Below, in pieces: positions 1 to 12,586 of a stretch of DNA of 64,000 bases. How positions within the stretch are numbered: position 1 is the first letter of the stretch; each line of letters opens with the position of its first letter. The position numbers and the translations under genes are program-made. This stretch comes from Scortum barcoo (taxonomy: Eukaryota; Chordata; Actinopteri; Centrarchiformes; Terapontidae). Under the pieces are notes generated by a model. It did not search any database. It worked only from the letters and a program-made list of their open reading frames with translations, and had not been told where the DNA came from. The stretch is from NCBI GenBank assembly GCA_023238725.1, contig CM041550.1, forward strand, positions 25,877,586-25,941,585. The letters run 5' to 3'.

Positions 1-178
1 TGTGAGTGGTTGTCTGTCTCTCAATGTTAGCCATGCAACTGACCATCCAGTCCAAGGTGTACCCTGCTTCTCAAGCCCAATGATAGCTGGGACAGGCTCC
101 AGCACCCTGCGACCCTGTGTGTTCTCAGGATAAGCAGGTTTAGAAGATGGATGGATGGATGGATGGATGGATGGATGG
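1..178 (+). repeat. SINE 3' portion with (GGAT)n tail, cut by window edge
   Basis: This is the 3' part of a SINE family common in fish genomes. The body contains the block AGCTGGGACAGGCTCCAGCA followed by the GGATAAGC motif, and it ends in a run of GGAT units at about 146-178. The same body occurs at 17,104-17,245 on the minus strand and at about 47,322-47,420. The tRNA-like head would lie left of base 1, so the copy is incomplete only because the window starts here. It encodes no protein and would depend on a LINE for movement. The family assignment is from memory of fish repeats, not from a search. Confidence 0.8.
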
Positions 179-3149
179 TATGAAAGCAGAATGTATATAC
201 CTCTCCTTCACATAATAATCACTTATCAATAATATCAGTTCAGGTTTTTGATGGGAATGACAAACAGCAGTGTCTCTCACCATCAGCTCGTCATAATGTT
301 CAGTGCTGTTGATAAATGGATGTTGCCTTCTTTTCCTCCTTATTTCTGTCTGTCAGGGGTTCATCATTCGTATTAAAGAAAGAATGTTGAACATTTTAAC
401 TCGGCAGATAGTAGATAATCTTTTTAGCAATTTTAAGGTAGAAAAAAAGCTGTTGTGCCTTTGTAGTATCAGGAGCTACAAAAAGACTGGTTGAAAAAAG
501 GATCTCTTTTATTAAAGTCAGTACAAACCATGTCAAATGAAAGATTGTTCAGGATTTCTTCCTCATGCGTGTAACAACAGGGATGTTTCTCACCGGCAGT
601 AAGAGCAGTCAGAAGAATAAATTCTGTGCCACTGTTGATTTTACATGGCTTATACTGACATTGATGGAGTTTTTTTTCTTCAAGACCATGTTAGTATAAT
701 AGTCAAATTTACATTAGGAGACTGGTTATTGTAACCATTCCTCCTCTTTATAATGGCAGTGAAGTGAGCCCTTCCTTGTGTGTGGTTAAACAGTTAAACA
801 TATATCCTCATTTTGTTGTATTACTGCATTCCAAACTTCAGCTGAAGGTAATACGTATTCTCTTACTGAGCTATCACAGAAGGACACATCCTGCTAGTTT
901 CCCGTACTGACACAACACATGCCTGCCAGGACCACAACACCCAAATGATTTTGTGAACTCATATCAGCTTTGGCTGATACTTTGGAATACATATTTGTGC
1001 AAAATGTTGTAGTAGATTTAGTCCCACATCGTAGTCATATTAAATGGGTTTGAAAACAAAAGTCACCTGTTGCTGGGAGTCAACTGGCTGTTGGATGAAT
1101 AGTGTTTGTAACGTCTGAAAAAGAGGAATATTAAAAAGTAGATGCAGAATAAAACAAATAGAATAAAAAGTTTTACTCGTTTTAAATAGTTTTGTTTACA
1201 GGTATCCTACTTTGACTAGCTCAGATATGTTTGCCACAGTAATGCTACACATGGATAAATACTGGAAATCTGAAATCATTTTTGATTTTGTGGATGACCA
1301 CAAGTAATAGAGTGAGGACAGGAAGTGGTATGGCCTGCATTATAAAAAACACAGCGCTGAAATATCTTATGCATGGAAAATGAAATGTGCTCATGCAGGT
1401 TGAGTCTTCCAGCAAACTTAAGCTTGACTGGTAGTGCTACATTACTTCTGCTCCTCCACTCATACATTTTCTCATAGCCCTCCATCTGCTGCTGAATATA
1501 AATGGAAAATTTGGGTGGTGCAGTTGCAGTTGCTACTACTGCTACTTCTGCAAGGTGCTTGTGAAGTTAGATTTTCTGTCTGCTTTCAGCCAGACTCTTT
1601 TTGTCCTGAGTGTGGAGCCATTCCTGTCAGTTTCCTGGTTAATGCTGAGTGGATGCCCACAAAGTGGATGCAGTCTATTGTGAATACCAAGACGTGATGT
1701 TGTGGCCACAAATGACAATCACCATGACCATGCTCTGTTGTGCCAGGCTTCCTCTTGTTTCCTGTGTCGCCCGCTCTGTAACACCTACCCTGTCCCACTC
1801 CTACTTTATATTCAGTTTTATCAGTATCACTGTTAGTCTTTACAGTGAGAGCAGTTCTACCTCATGGGTAATCCCTTCCCACAGCTCAGTCATAGACTAA
1901 TCAGTTGTCTTGTGATTGGCAGATCACATGGTCACAGCGTCCCATCTGCTTCTCACTCCCAGCGTCAGTCCTGAGTAAACAGTCTCACAGTCGACATCAA
2001 AATAGCAGGAAGAGTGTCGTAACAGTCGTGGAACACTGAAAGTTAAAAACTGCTTTCAATTGGAAAGAAAGGAGAAAAATCCTCATTTATGGAAGTTAAA
2101 GAGAGACTTTTTCTCTTTTTGCCAAGCTTATAGAAAGTCAGCAGACTTCCATATGGAGCTGTAAAGGATCGAAGTGTACCCCTGATTGTGAATCATGCTG
2201 TTATTGTTCTTTTCACTCAGGTGTCCTGTGAAACTTGATATTATCACATCTAGCTAAGTACTGTAGGACATGGTTTGTGTATTTTTGTGAGGACCAGTTT
2301 GAGTTTTAGACCCTGTGAGTCTAGACTATCTAGTCTAGACTATTTCTTTAAAAGGCTGTTCAGGCCTTAGACTTAACTTTATGATTCACAAGTAAAGCTG
2401 TTTTCTGTATTTTCCTTTTTGTAAAAGTCCATGAAAAGTCCTACTCCCCTCCTCTGTCAGCAGCTTTCAGCCCAAAGTCCAGTGTTTCCTACTGAAAAAG
2501 GTCATTGTTATTTCACATTTGGTGCTCTAGTGAATATTCACAGCAGCAGCACAGTGTGTGGGACTGCGTCAAAATAAACTACAGTGCCCGTGTTCATAGT
2601 AATGAACCATTTTAATTTTGGACAACAATAGAACTCTATGGTCAGTCACCCCAGCCTAATATTTTAATTAAGGTCTTTGTATTTAGAATTTTTAGGAATA
2701 AAGGCAAAAATTCTGAAGAAAAAGTAGCTGTTGTTGGTGCTGGTTTTCCTCCTGGTGTGTGTTGTGCAGGTGAAGAGACGGGACTTTACTGCTGCATCTC
2801 TAACAAACAACATGGTGATATGCGATGGTGACTTTACACCAGAGATTAGTTCACTCCAGTTGTCCAAAATGGGATGTGTAAGAATGACAGCTGGTGTGAT
2901 TCCTCCAGTGCAGACAGCAGCTTCATCAGGTCCACTTTAATGTTTGCTAACCTCCAAATGAGACTTTGGTACAGCACTGTAAAACGTAGTGTGGGATTAT
3001 ATTCAGCCAGGCCATTTCTGACCAACATGAGCTGAAACCTCTGCAATAGTTTATCCTGATATGTGATAGCAAAGTTTAGAGTATTGTGATGTGAACATAT
3101 CAGCTATTGTAAGCTGTCGTTAGCTATCTTTAGCTATTGAGATTTAAAA
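179..3149. other. Unannotated unique sequence
   Basis: No gene, RNA or mobile element is recognisable. Open frames are all under about 90 codons and overlap on both strands. The only local structure I noticed is a pair of palindromic decamers AGTCTAGACT at 2318-2327 and 2332-2341. Confidence 0.5.
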
Positions 3150-3206
3150 ATTTCATTCCCACGTAAATTGTGCAAATAACAATAAATTCTTGAAATCTTG
3201 AAATCA
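3150..3206 (+). repeat. LINE 3'-tail fragment
   Basis: The sequence runs from AATTTCATTCCCA through an AACAATAAATTC motif to repeated CTTGAAAT units. This is the form of a LINE 3' terminus in fish. A second copy of the same tail lies at 24,690-24,764, which supports a dispersed origin. Only the terminus is present, so the LINE clade cannot be named. Confidence 0.55.
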
Positions 3207-4934
3207 AGTGAAGTGTATACATTTATATATAATTTTAGGGAAATCTACTTTCTAGATAATTTTCTGCACAGTTGGGCTGGGTTTACTTTTGTAATTGTGT
3301 GGCTTTATGTGTCTATGTTAGGAGGTTATTAGGCTATTATTTGTATGCAAAGATACGATAGTATACTTTTGACAATATAGCTGATAGGATTGAAGTTTAA
3401 AAATTCAGACTGACACAAATGTAGCGGATGTGTTTCACATGTCTTACCCAACAGAGGGCAAAAAGAATTCAAAAATTATTATTAGGAAGATGTTGTCTTA
3501 TGTTTGTGGATCTCTCAGTGCAATGAAATTGCATCCAGTTCTTGTTTTTGGAAGATTTAAAAACACATTGTCCTTGAGACATATTAATAGTGAAAGTTTA
3601 TTCATTCAGTCATCTTTTCAGTTGCATTGTAATGAACTAATGTCATAATGAAGCACATTTACAATATACGGTCTAGACATTTATTAGGTTTCAATCTAGT
3701 CTAGTCTAGTTTAATATCTGTCTGCAGTGCATCACCCAGTATTATGGAGGTGCAATTCTAAATCACTGGAGTACCCCTTTAATGTTGACTTAAGTTAAAT
3801 TTACTTTGTGGGACCATGTAAAAAGGGCAACAATTCCTATACCTAATATAGATGTAAACACCATCAAATTAAAGCTCATACCTCAGGCATTGTTTCATTT
3901 TAAGTTCAACGTCCAAATACTGATGAACAGCAACATATCGTATGTCTACATGGACATGAACTTGTTCATCCATGTTTACTGGTAGAGACTATAAAACCAA
4001 AGCAAATATGTTCACATAGCAATATCAATAGCAACATGCCGGTCGAAGCCTCCAGCTACTCCCAAAATCTATTTTTGATGTAACCATCGCACCGACACAG
4101 CCCTTCATTTTACTCACTGCTTTAAGGATAGCAGCAGCCCTGTCAAAGAAAACAAACAAAACAAACCTTTAGGCAAAACCATCCCACATCTGACAGCATC
4201 AGGCTGGAGACGCAAAGCCTTTAATAGTTTATTGCATAATTACTGCTTTGATGTTGACGGCATGCTCAGAATGAAAGGAGAGCAAACACCTATGTGCTGT
4301 TACTAAGACTAGAGCTTTTCCAGCTAAGACACAGTGAGACACATGTAAAAACACAAGTCTAAATTCCAATGCAATTTATTAACAAGAAAATTATATACAG
4401 CAGTAAAAACACACTAAACTCTAATACCTGAATAAAGGAATTATAAACGTGTTTATTCGTTTAATAAGAGAGAGGAACACTTTGAGTGAGGTGTTGCGTT
4501 CCCTGTTTCCCTGCAGAGGGCCTTCAGAGGTGCATTCAGAAAGAACGCTGTCATCTTTGTAACCTGAAACTTGTTTGTTTGCGTTGGTAACTCACAGGAA
4601 AGGAGGCTAGACTGGTGTCTCCTGACAGCTCGTCCTTGTATTGCGACTTGGTTGATTGACAAATGTGTTTGGAGACCAAATAAAAAAAGTAGTTGAGTAG
4701 GGCCCCCGACGCCCTGTTGGGCATCGCTGTCTGAAACGAGACACATTCCAAGATTCATTGGAAAATATTACACTTCAATGAAGGTAATTGTTTTTGACAT
4801 CTCTTGTTCTTAATAATCCTCCCTCTTTTGCTTTTTTTAACACTAGACATAATAAAACATGAAAGACATATTTGGACAAATCCATGATGAACGTGGCAGG
4901 CATCGGACACCAGAAAAGTGGAATGTGATACTTC
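3207..4934. other. Unannotated unique sequence
   Basis: No gene is recognisable. The longest open frame (minus strand, 4453-4758, 101 codons) has no motif I know. A short CTAGT tandem lies at about 3694-3710. Confidence 0.5.
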
Positions 4935-5005
4935 AGATTCAGATTCAGATTTCCTTTATTAGTCCCACAGCGGGGAAATTCACAGTGTAACAGCAGCGAG
5001 ACACA
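4935..5005 (-). repeat. LINE 3'-tail fragment, minus strand
   Basis: Read on the minus strand the segment gives AATTTCCCCGCTGTGGGACT, then AATAAAGGAAAT and repeated CTGAAT units. This is a typical fish LINE terminus with a short tandem tail. No coding part is attached, so the element was heavily 5' truncated or has decayed. Confidence 0.6.
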
Positions 5006-6889
5006 CAGTGGAAAATACTGCCTATTTTCATATTGTCAAGATCACATAAAGTGTTTTAATTAACTTTTTGAATGATTGCAGAAAAATATTCTAACTCATT
5101 TCCAACACAAAAAGGCTTATGTCCCGTCTGTCCTGTCCAGTGTTGTTGCACACATTTCAGTCCCTCTTTCTTAATGCTCATCTCTTTCAGGCCATGAAAC
5201 AGTTGTGTGTGGTCCCCAGAACTCTGGCAAATTGTGGCTTGATTCTTGTTAGACACACACATCTGTCTGCACAATGGCAAGCAAACAGTTGTATGTAACA
5301 GTTGTAAAGAAAAAGGGGATGATCATGATGAAGTGATATTATTGCTCTGTGTTGTGTATCTGCACATTCAAGAAAAGGAATTATAAGAATAAAATGGGGT
5401 AACACGGTGGTCTGTCTTTATTTTCTAGCTCTGGATGCAGGACATTAACAAAAGGGTTACAGATGATTTATTTTTGAAAAGCTATACATCAGCTCACTCT
5501 TAAATATGCATTTTGAATAGTTTGACACGACTGTAACTGTAGTGGTGTATATATATATATATACATTTGTAAGAGGGCATGTCACTTAAATTTTGTTGTA
5601 CTTAATAAACAAAAAGGGAATTTCCAAAAGGAAAATAACTAGCTAACGAACAGAAAGGCACCTCCTGACTTGATATATATTGACAGTAAGAGGTACTTAA
5701 AATGACCTCACATACAGGTGAAGTATCCACTCGTGTCCTGAATAATGGGTTACCTGACCGGCAGGCCAAAGTTTGGAAGACTGAAAAGGTGTGCATCAGA
5801 AGCTATGAAGAGCTACACACCAGGGGACAGTCCTCCCCCCCTTACTGTATAAACCAATAACTTAAACTCAAACTCAGATACAGATATATAATACACATAC
5901 AGCTGAAAATAACTCTGCTATAGTAAAAATGTTCTGTTTAGTGGGCTAATCTGGTTGATGACTTGTTATGAAATTAGTAATATCAGATGAAGGTGATTTA
6001 TTTACATTTCCAGAAGGGTTATTGTGTGATGGATCTCCAGTACCAAGACAACTAGGGACACAATTAGATGAGAAAGCTTTAGAAGAAGCATTAACGTAGA
6101 GCGCTCCTTTGCATCTGATCAGGAAAAAAAACATCTTTCTATTTGCACTTCATGTTACTTTGATCACTTCCCCGTAGAAAACTGGAACTAATGGTTACTC
6201 AGGAGAGATTTCTGTATACCAATTTGACTGAAACTATGCATACACACCATGCATGCAGCATAATGCATGTGCAGTCTGCCAGTACTAAATAATGACATGA
6301 TGCTACTGAGTAGGTGATGTCTACACAGCCACCAGGTTTCCACTGAAGAAATAAACAAATGATTTAAAATGTATGCAACCCATGCCACTCTTGATCTGTG
6401 ATTATACTTATTCTCGCTGACAAGTAAAATTTCCCAGGAGTGCTGTTTTTTAATAAACAAATATATCTTTCACTTCAATCTTAAAGGTACTTTGGGCTGG
6501 CTGATGTAAGTATTTCAATATGTAGAGACTGATGATGCTGAAAAACAGTGTGAGTGTTTCTTGACCAGGTATTGGCTCTGAAACTTCTTGGGTGGACGTC
6601 TTAAGTAGCTGCAGTGTTTAAGTACTATGGCTATGAGGAGGAAGATAGTGGATGGATACTGACTAGATCTAAAAAAAAAGATTAAAAAAAATGTTAATCA
6701 AATGTGCCACCTCATTTGATTAGCAGATGTCTAGATTCTGGGAGAACACATTTAAGTATTAATTAGTAGTAAGTAAGGCCTAATTATTACTCACTACAGC
6801 CCTGTCAATGAACACTTTTCAGTGTCCTCTGCTGTGATTAAACACATTCATCACCGTCTCTTCACTGTTCCTCTTATACATTAAAGGCA
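5006..6889. other. Unannotated sequence with a short (TA)n
   Basis: No gene is recognisable. A (TA)n run of roughly 8-9 units lies at about 5547-5565. The remaining open frames are short (at most 90 codons) and match nothing I know. Confidence 0.5.
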
Positions 6890-7115
6890 CATTTATATAG
6901 TGCTTTTTTACAAAGCCCTTTACAAGATGTTTTGCCAGTCAGTCCCACAGACACTCATACACTGATGGCAGAAGCTACCACTGCTGGTAAACCATTTGGG
7001 GTCCAGTGTCTTGGTGTCTTGTCCAAGGGAGCTTCGACACATGGAGGAGGAGGGGATCCATTTGCCAACCCTGTGATCACTGATCGTCCTGCTCTCTGGA
7101 CTTCTTGAGCCACAT
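6890..7115 (-). repeat. tRNA-related SINE-like repeat, minus strand
   Basis: The plus strand reads TTTATATAGTGC, then a CACTCATACACTGATGGCAG block, TTTGGGGTCCAGTGTCTTG, TTCGACACATGG and finally GAGCCAC. This matches the layout of a very common fish repeat. On the minus strand its head resembles a tRNA (GTGGCTC...), and its other end carries a CTATATAAA tail like that of LINEs. The internal B box is degraded here. A small fragment of apparently the same family lies at 14,136-14,200. Confidence 0.65.
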
Positions 7116-10100
7116 TTGGTCCTCATCTTTAAACACAGTTATTTCTCTTTGATGCAGAACAACATGGTAGCAGTCATTTCAATGTCAGTGTTGAGGATTA
7201 ATGACCTCTGGGATCTGGACCTCTGGGTGACATACAAACAAATTGTGTTTGTCAGAGGGGTATCCAAGAAACAAATTCTTAATCACAATGTGTTTCATGT
7301 CATAATATAAATGCCATAAAATAATTGATCAATAAAGTTAACCAAACTGAATAGCCCCTGCATACTTGCCCCTGTCCATCATTTCAGTTGTTCCTCCCCT
7401 GTCAGCCAGAGAATTGTGAGATGAGCTGCAGACTGTGAGGAGGAGACAGTTTAGTAATATCTGCTTCCCTTGGCCTCACGTCTGGCTCTTAATGGCACTT
7501 CACAGCAGTAATGGTGCCGGGGTTAATGTTAATGTGGAAATGAATGTGTGTGTATGTGTGCGAGTGTAGCTGAGGGTCGGCCCGTCCTTCATCCCTGGAG
7601 TTGGAGCTCTTTATCAGCCTGAGTCTCTCCCTCTCTGAAAATGGGAGAGAGACCGCAACCCCGGCTAGTGCCACGAGACTGACACGAGCCTGTGGCATCA
7701 CCCCCTCACTTTTTTCCTCCTTCTCTCCTAAACATATGCACACGCATGGTGATTTACAGGCCTGATAGCCAGCAAGACAGGGCTTGGAGACGAGGTCTGG
7801 ACTGCTATCGATCCAGTGTTTGATTGCTTTGGTTTACGAGCTGCTCCAGTTTAATTGAACAGAACTAACGGTCCTGATTTCACCCTCTCAACGAGACCTG
7901 TGTGATTAGTGTAATGGGTCTAGACAGTTTTCCTTACATCATACATCAAGTTTGTAAGTAACATAACATCTGCATCTACGTCTGCATGCCTCTTCATTTA
8001 CTATCGTGTACTAACATGTGAAGGTCCCCTGCATGTTAAGAGATGTGCATCAGTTTCCAGCATAAGCAGGAGAGTAAATGTTGCTCCTGTAGCAGCTAGA
8101 CACTTTTTCCTGCAGTAGTCTGGTGTTTTTATCACGTCAAGCTAAAATGCAGTCATACACAATTCATATTCAAATTTATGGGTAATAAATACCTGGGCTG
8201 TTCATCCACTGTTATTTTACCACATCTGCCTTGGACTGAGATGCAATGGCCATCTGGCTCCTTCTTTTATTCTCACAAATTGATCTACCACTCAGCTTAC
8301 CCTCCCTACACACAATATATATGACTTCACCCTCCCATTCCTCAGTTAACCCACAGCAAATCAGCCATTTAAGTTTGGGAGCCTGGCCAAGGCTATATCT
8401 CAGAACAGAAAAAGGTGGAGTGAGGTAAAAATTTGAGTCTATGACTAAAAGCGTTGGCTTGCACCCAACTAAACAGTCAGGGTTAAGGTAGCTGCAGCTA
8501 ACAGCGCTGGTTGTGTGAGCTTGGAGCTGACTTTGTGTATGTGTGTGTTTTCCAGTTTCCTGGTATTGAGTTTCAGTTTTCATGCTTATGGGAGGAAACG
8601 CTGATTTAATTTTAGCCTCCTTTGAGTGCCCCTGCAACTCTGATTTACAACCCTAGATACTTTGAGATAATACATTGTGGCCGGACCACATTGGCTATAG
8701 GAGAAGGGAAGCTTAACATTAGGATTCATGCTGTACTGTAAATACAAGTGAGTCATAAGAACTGAAGCAGATGTGAAAGGTTTAAAACCCAGAAGTTCAA
8801 GTGAAGCATATCACTTCTTATGTTTTTGGACTCCAGAAATGTTTTTCACCAAAGGAAAGTTCATTTTGCCTGATTATTGTGGGAGAGAATTCTTATCCAT
8901 TAAGACTGCAAATGCATTTTATGGAAGTCTCTAGGTACACATTGGTTGCATATAAGACAGGAAAGAGGAAGAGAACCAGACCAACCGACTGCATGTCCTA
9001 CTCTTGACCACACACGCTCATCTCCTTTTTGACCATGGATCTCCTAGATGAGCCTCTTGCAATTTTATGGTCTATAACCATTCTGGGCTATAACAGAAGA
9101 TGTCATTACACATTCCATGGCAGAGTGGCTCCTCTCGTCTGTTCTGTCCCATTGAGCTGCGAGGTGCTTTTCAAAGGAGACACGCCAAAGACGGGTCCCC
9201 CAGAAAATGAGATGCTAAGGTCATTAACTTTTATCCTTCAACTAGGTTATGGAATTTAAGCCACAATGCCAAAGCTCCGAGTCAAGCCAAAACGCACAAA
9301 TGCCATATTCACATCACTGGAATTCAGTTTTATATCATGTAAAACTTTTCATTCATAAATGTAGTCCTTAAAACATGTACAATATCACCACGTGCCAAAG
9401 ACTTATTTGGCACATGTAGGTTTTTTTTGTTTAAAAAAATTAAAAAATTTAAAAAAATAATATATACAGGAGGACACCTTTAGGTAAGATGCAAGTGCTG
9501 TCCTCGGTGCTGTATATAACTCGACAGCCAGGTAAACTCTTTCTTAACATCAAGACTCATTGACGTTAGCTCCATGTCCACAGGTTTACTGACATTAGCA
9601 GAAAGGTGAAACTGAAACATGCACAAAAGCATCATAATTAATTCCATGTTGCGTTAAAGTGTACAGACATACACTTTAAATATATGAATTTACCGTTTTA
9701 AACATCTCTCTTTAAACATCATGTTTACGGTTACAAATTGTAATTATTTATTCCATAACCACAAATAAATAAATAAACATAACCTTTTTAACACAAATGA
9801 ATTGTCTGCCACTATGCATGCACAATCACTCTTTAATGAAATATGGTGGAATGCTCACAAAGCCGTCTCTTTCAGAAGTGAATTATGAATTATGTTTTAA
9901 CAAACTTCATCGAACACAACACTGTCTCAAAAATGAAGCTTAATGATAAGCATAAGCATAACTGCAACATAAATCAGTACATACCCACGATGCTGCCAAA
10001 GGCCTAAGACGTATGTAGATGTAGCAAGATTAGCTCAGGTTAGCCTAAACACAGCTCTCTGTGACATGTGCTTTTTTTTTTTGTTAACTGTCAATCACTG

Positions 10101-10971
10101 CTAGGGACGGCCTCTTGTCAGTCACAACTTCCTGACCTCAGTCCAAGAGCCCCATGCCTACCATGCAGGGTAAGCCTTGAGCTACAACTATGTAATTAGA
10201 TGATTGAGCAGGAAACACAAAAGAAGCATCATAAGAAAGAAAGAAAGAAAAAAACGATAAACTCTGAAAACAGGGGAAAAAATTAGCAAACGTGTACCAG
10301 CTGTCAGTCAGTCAGTCAACTCCCTGGACATTGATGACAGAGTGAATACAAGGGAAATGAATGACTTTGTAGCACCTCACTCACCTGGAGGGTAGAGAGA
10401 GCAGGAGACAAACCCAGCAGGCTCCAACCCTGGGGTTTTCACTTCTTCTACAGAACCATGTGAAATGTTTTGATTTCCATAGGCGACGGTGCCGGCAGAG
10501 ATGCTGTACGTGAATCAGACCCCAGCAGTCTTGCTGCATGCCTCTGTGCATGCACTCTTTCACCTGTCACTTCTCAATTTCTTTCCCCTTCTTTCTGCTA
10601 TTATGTTTTTCCCCTCTTAAGAATGGAGGAGCAGGCAACCCTGTGAATCCAAGTGCCTCCCAGAAGGTGAGCAGGAAAACATACCCAGCCTTTGGTAAAG
10701 TTCTCTGGGTAGTTGGTTCAAAGAAAGACCAATCAAAACAATGATAAAATGAAATCTACTACATGTCAGCTAACTGTGGCAAATGTGTAAGTGGCCTGTG
10801 AGGAATAGCAGTTTCTAGGGCATTTTGTGATCGTTCCAGCTCTTCCCTAAGCTGGAAAATGAAAGTCACCGTCTGTGCTGTAAAGATTTGTCAAAGTCAG
10901 AGTTCACTGTATGATCTGAGATCGTTTAATGTTTTTTTTACATAGGTTCAGTGGGAGGTCTTGATCTTTTG
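7116..10971. other. Unannotated unique sequence
   Basis: No gene is recognisable. The longest open frame (minus strand, 8212-8637, 141 codons) has no domain, signal peptide or conserved motif that I can identify, and is probably chance. An AT-rich stretch lies at 9421-9465 and a small GAAA run at about 10,228-10,250. The segment 7440-7700 is complex, non-repetitive sequence. Confidence 0.5.
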
Positions 10972-11190
10972 TACAGGCATATCTTCTAGTCTACACACCC
11001 CTGTTCAAATGCCAGGTTTTTGTGATGTAAAAAAATGACACCAAGATAAATAATTTCACAACTTTTTCCACCTTTAATGTGACCTATAACCTTGTACAAT
11101 GCAATTGAAAAACAAACTGAAATCTTTACAGGGGAAAAATAAAAAATAAAAACTTAAAATAACCTGGTTGCATAAATATGCACACCCTTA
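10972..11190. repeat. Left terminal inverted repeat of the Tc1-like element
   Basis: The outer part contains AGTCTACACACCCCTGTTCA and continues nearly identically to the complement of the right end. A related shorter motif, ATATGCACACCCTTA, recurs near the inner border at about 11,177-11,190. This gives the IR/DR arrangement (an outer and an inner direct repeat in each arm) known from several fish Tc1 elements. The outermost 15 or so bases differ from the right end more than the rest does. Confidence 0.88.
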
Positions 11191-11192
11191 AA

Positions 11193-12199
11193 CTAATACT
11201 TTGTTGCAGCACCTTTGGCTTTAATTACCAGCACTCAGTCTTTTTGGGTGAGAGAGTCTATCAGCATGGCACATCTTGATGTGGCAATATTTGCCCACTC
11301 TTCTTTGCAAAACTGCTCCAAATCTGACAGATTGCGAGGGCATCTCCTATGCACAGCCCTCTTCAGATCACCCCACAGATGTTCGATCATCGGATTCAGG
11401 TCTGGACTCTGGCTGGGCCATTCCAAAACCTCAATCTTATTCTGGTGAAGCCATTCTTTAGTTGATTTGGATGTGTGCTTTGGGTCATTGTCGTGCTGAA
11501 AGATGAAGTTCCTCTTCATCTTCAGTTTTCTAACAGAAAGTCAGGAAGGCTTTTGTGCCAACACTGACTGGTATTTGGAACTGTTCATAATTCCCTCCAC
11601 CCTGAGAGAAAGAAAAACAGCCCCAAAGCATGATGCTGCCATGTTTCACTGTAGGTTTGGTGTTCTTTTGGTCATGAGCACTGTTGTTTTTGCACCAAAT
11701 ATACCTTTTGGAATTATGGCCAAAAAGTTTAACCTTGGTTTCATCAGACCACAACACATTTTCCCACATGCGTTTGGGAGATTTCAAATGTCTTTTTGCA
11801 AAATGAAGCCGGGCTTGGATGTTTTTCTTCGAGAGATAAGGCTTCCGTCTTGCCACCCTTCCCCATAGCCCAGACATATGAAGAAGACGGGAGATTGTTG
11901 TCACATGTACTACACAGCCAGTACTTGCCAGAAATTCCTGCAACTCCTTCAATGTTGCTGTCGGCCTCTTGGCAGCCTCCCTGACCAGTTTTCTCCTCGT
12001 TTTATCATCAATTTTGGACGGACGTCCTGTTCTTGGTAATGTCACTGTTGTGCCATATTTTCTCCACTTGATGATGACTGTCTTCACTGTGTTTCCATGG
12101 TATATTTAATTCCTTGGAAATTCTTTTGTACCCTTCTCCTGACTGATATCTTTGAACAATGAGATCCCTCTGATGCTTTGGAAGCTCTCTGCAGACCAT
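11193..12199 (-). pseudogene. Tc1-type DD34E transposase pseudogene
   Basis: This encoded the cut-and-paste transposase of the surrounding element. Reading from 12,199, the N-terminal helix-turn-helix part begins MVCRELPKHQRDLIVQRY. It is followed by the GRPSKID linker and a second helix-turn-helix. The catalytic triad is visible in pieces: VLWSDETK (first D), FQHDNDPKHTSK (second D) and SPDLNPMIEHLWGD (E). Visible lesions are a one-base insertion near 12,095-12,105 that shifts the frame, a second frameshift near 11,600, an in-frame TGA at 11,541-11,543, and a TGA at 11,235-11,237. The last stop removes a C-terminal end that would otherwise finish ...GAATKY at 11,193. The protein is therefore not made intact. 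Family assignment is firm; subfamily is not assigned. Confidence 0.92.
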
Positions 12200-12365
12200 G
12201 GCTTGTGCTGGAAGATGTGGCTACAAAAATGTGAAGAAAAGCCTACTAAAACAGCTGAAATTTATTTGGGGCACTTTAAATGGTGACAGGTGTGTGCTGA
12301 CTCTCCATTTAACATGAGTTTGAATGTAATTGGTTAAATCCGAACACAGCCATACCCCCAGTTAT

Positions 12366-12586
12366 AAGAGGGTGTGCACACTTGTGCAACCTCATTATCT
12401 CAGTTGTTTATTTTTACTTTACCTCCCTAAAATATTTCAGTTTGTTTTTCAATTGTATTGTACAGGTTATGGGTCACATTAAAGATGGAAAAAGTTGTGA
12501 AATTATTTATCTTGGTGTCATTTTTTTACATCACAAAAACCTGGCATTTGAACAGGGGTGTGTGTAGACTTTTTATATCCACTGTA
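12366..12586. repeat. Right terminal inverted repeat of the Tc1-like element
   Basis: This is the complement of the left arm, ending GGGTGTGTGTAGAC...CCACTGTA at 12,586. The inner copy of the direct repeat is seen as AGGGTGTGCACAC near 12,368-12,381. Compared with the left arm it has a two-base CA insertion in the outer repeat and a few substitutions. Confidence 0.88.

Larger units (their letters stand above)
10972..12586 (-). mobile_element. Tc1-like (Tc1/mariner) DNA transposon, complete ends, inactive
   Basis: The element is about 1.6 kb, the normal size for fish Tc1 elements. It is bounded by TA at 10,972-10,973 and 12,585-12,586, matching the TA target duplication of the superfamily. 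Inverted repeats of about 215-220 bases face each other at the two ends, and a broken transposase reading on the minus strand lies between them. The outer repeats differ at about five places over some 135 bases counted by eye, so the copy is not extremely old. It sits in otherwise unique sequence. Without a working transposase it could move only if a related enzyme acted on it. Confidence 0.93.

Noticed and set aside
8212..8637. 141-codon minus-strand frame
   Set aside because: No domain, no splice context that I could support, and no similarity I recognise.
11215..11868. Plus-strand frames across the Tc1 element (77 and 121 codons)
   Set aside because: They are antisense to the transposase, which is clearly on the minus strand.
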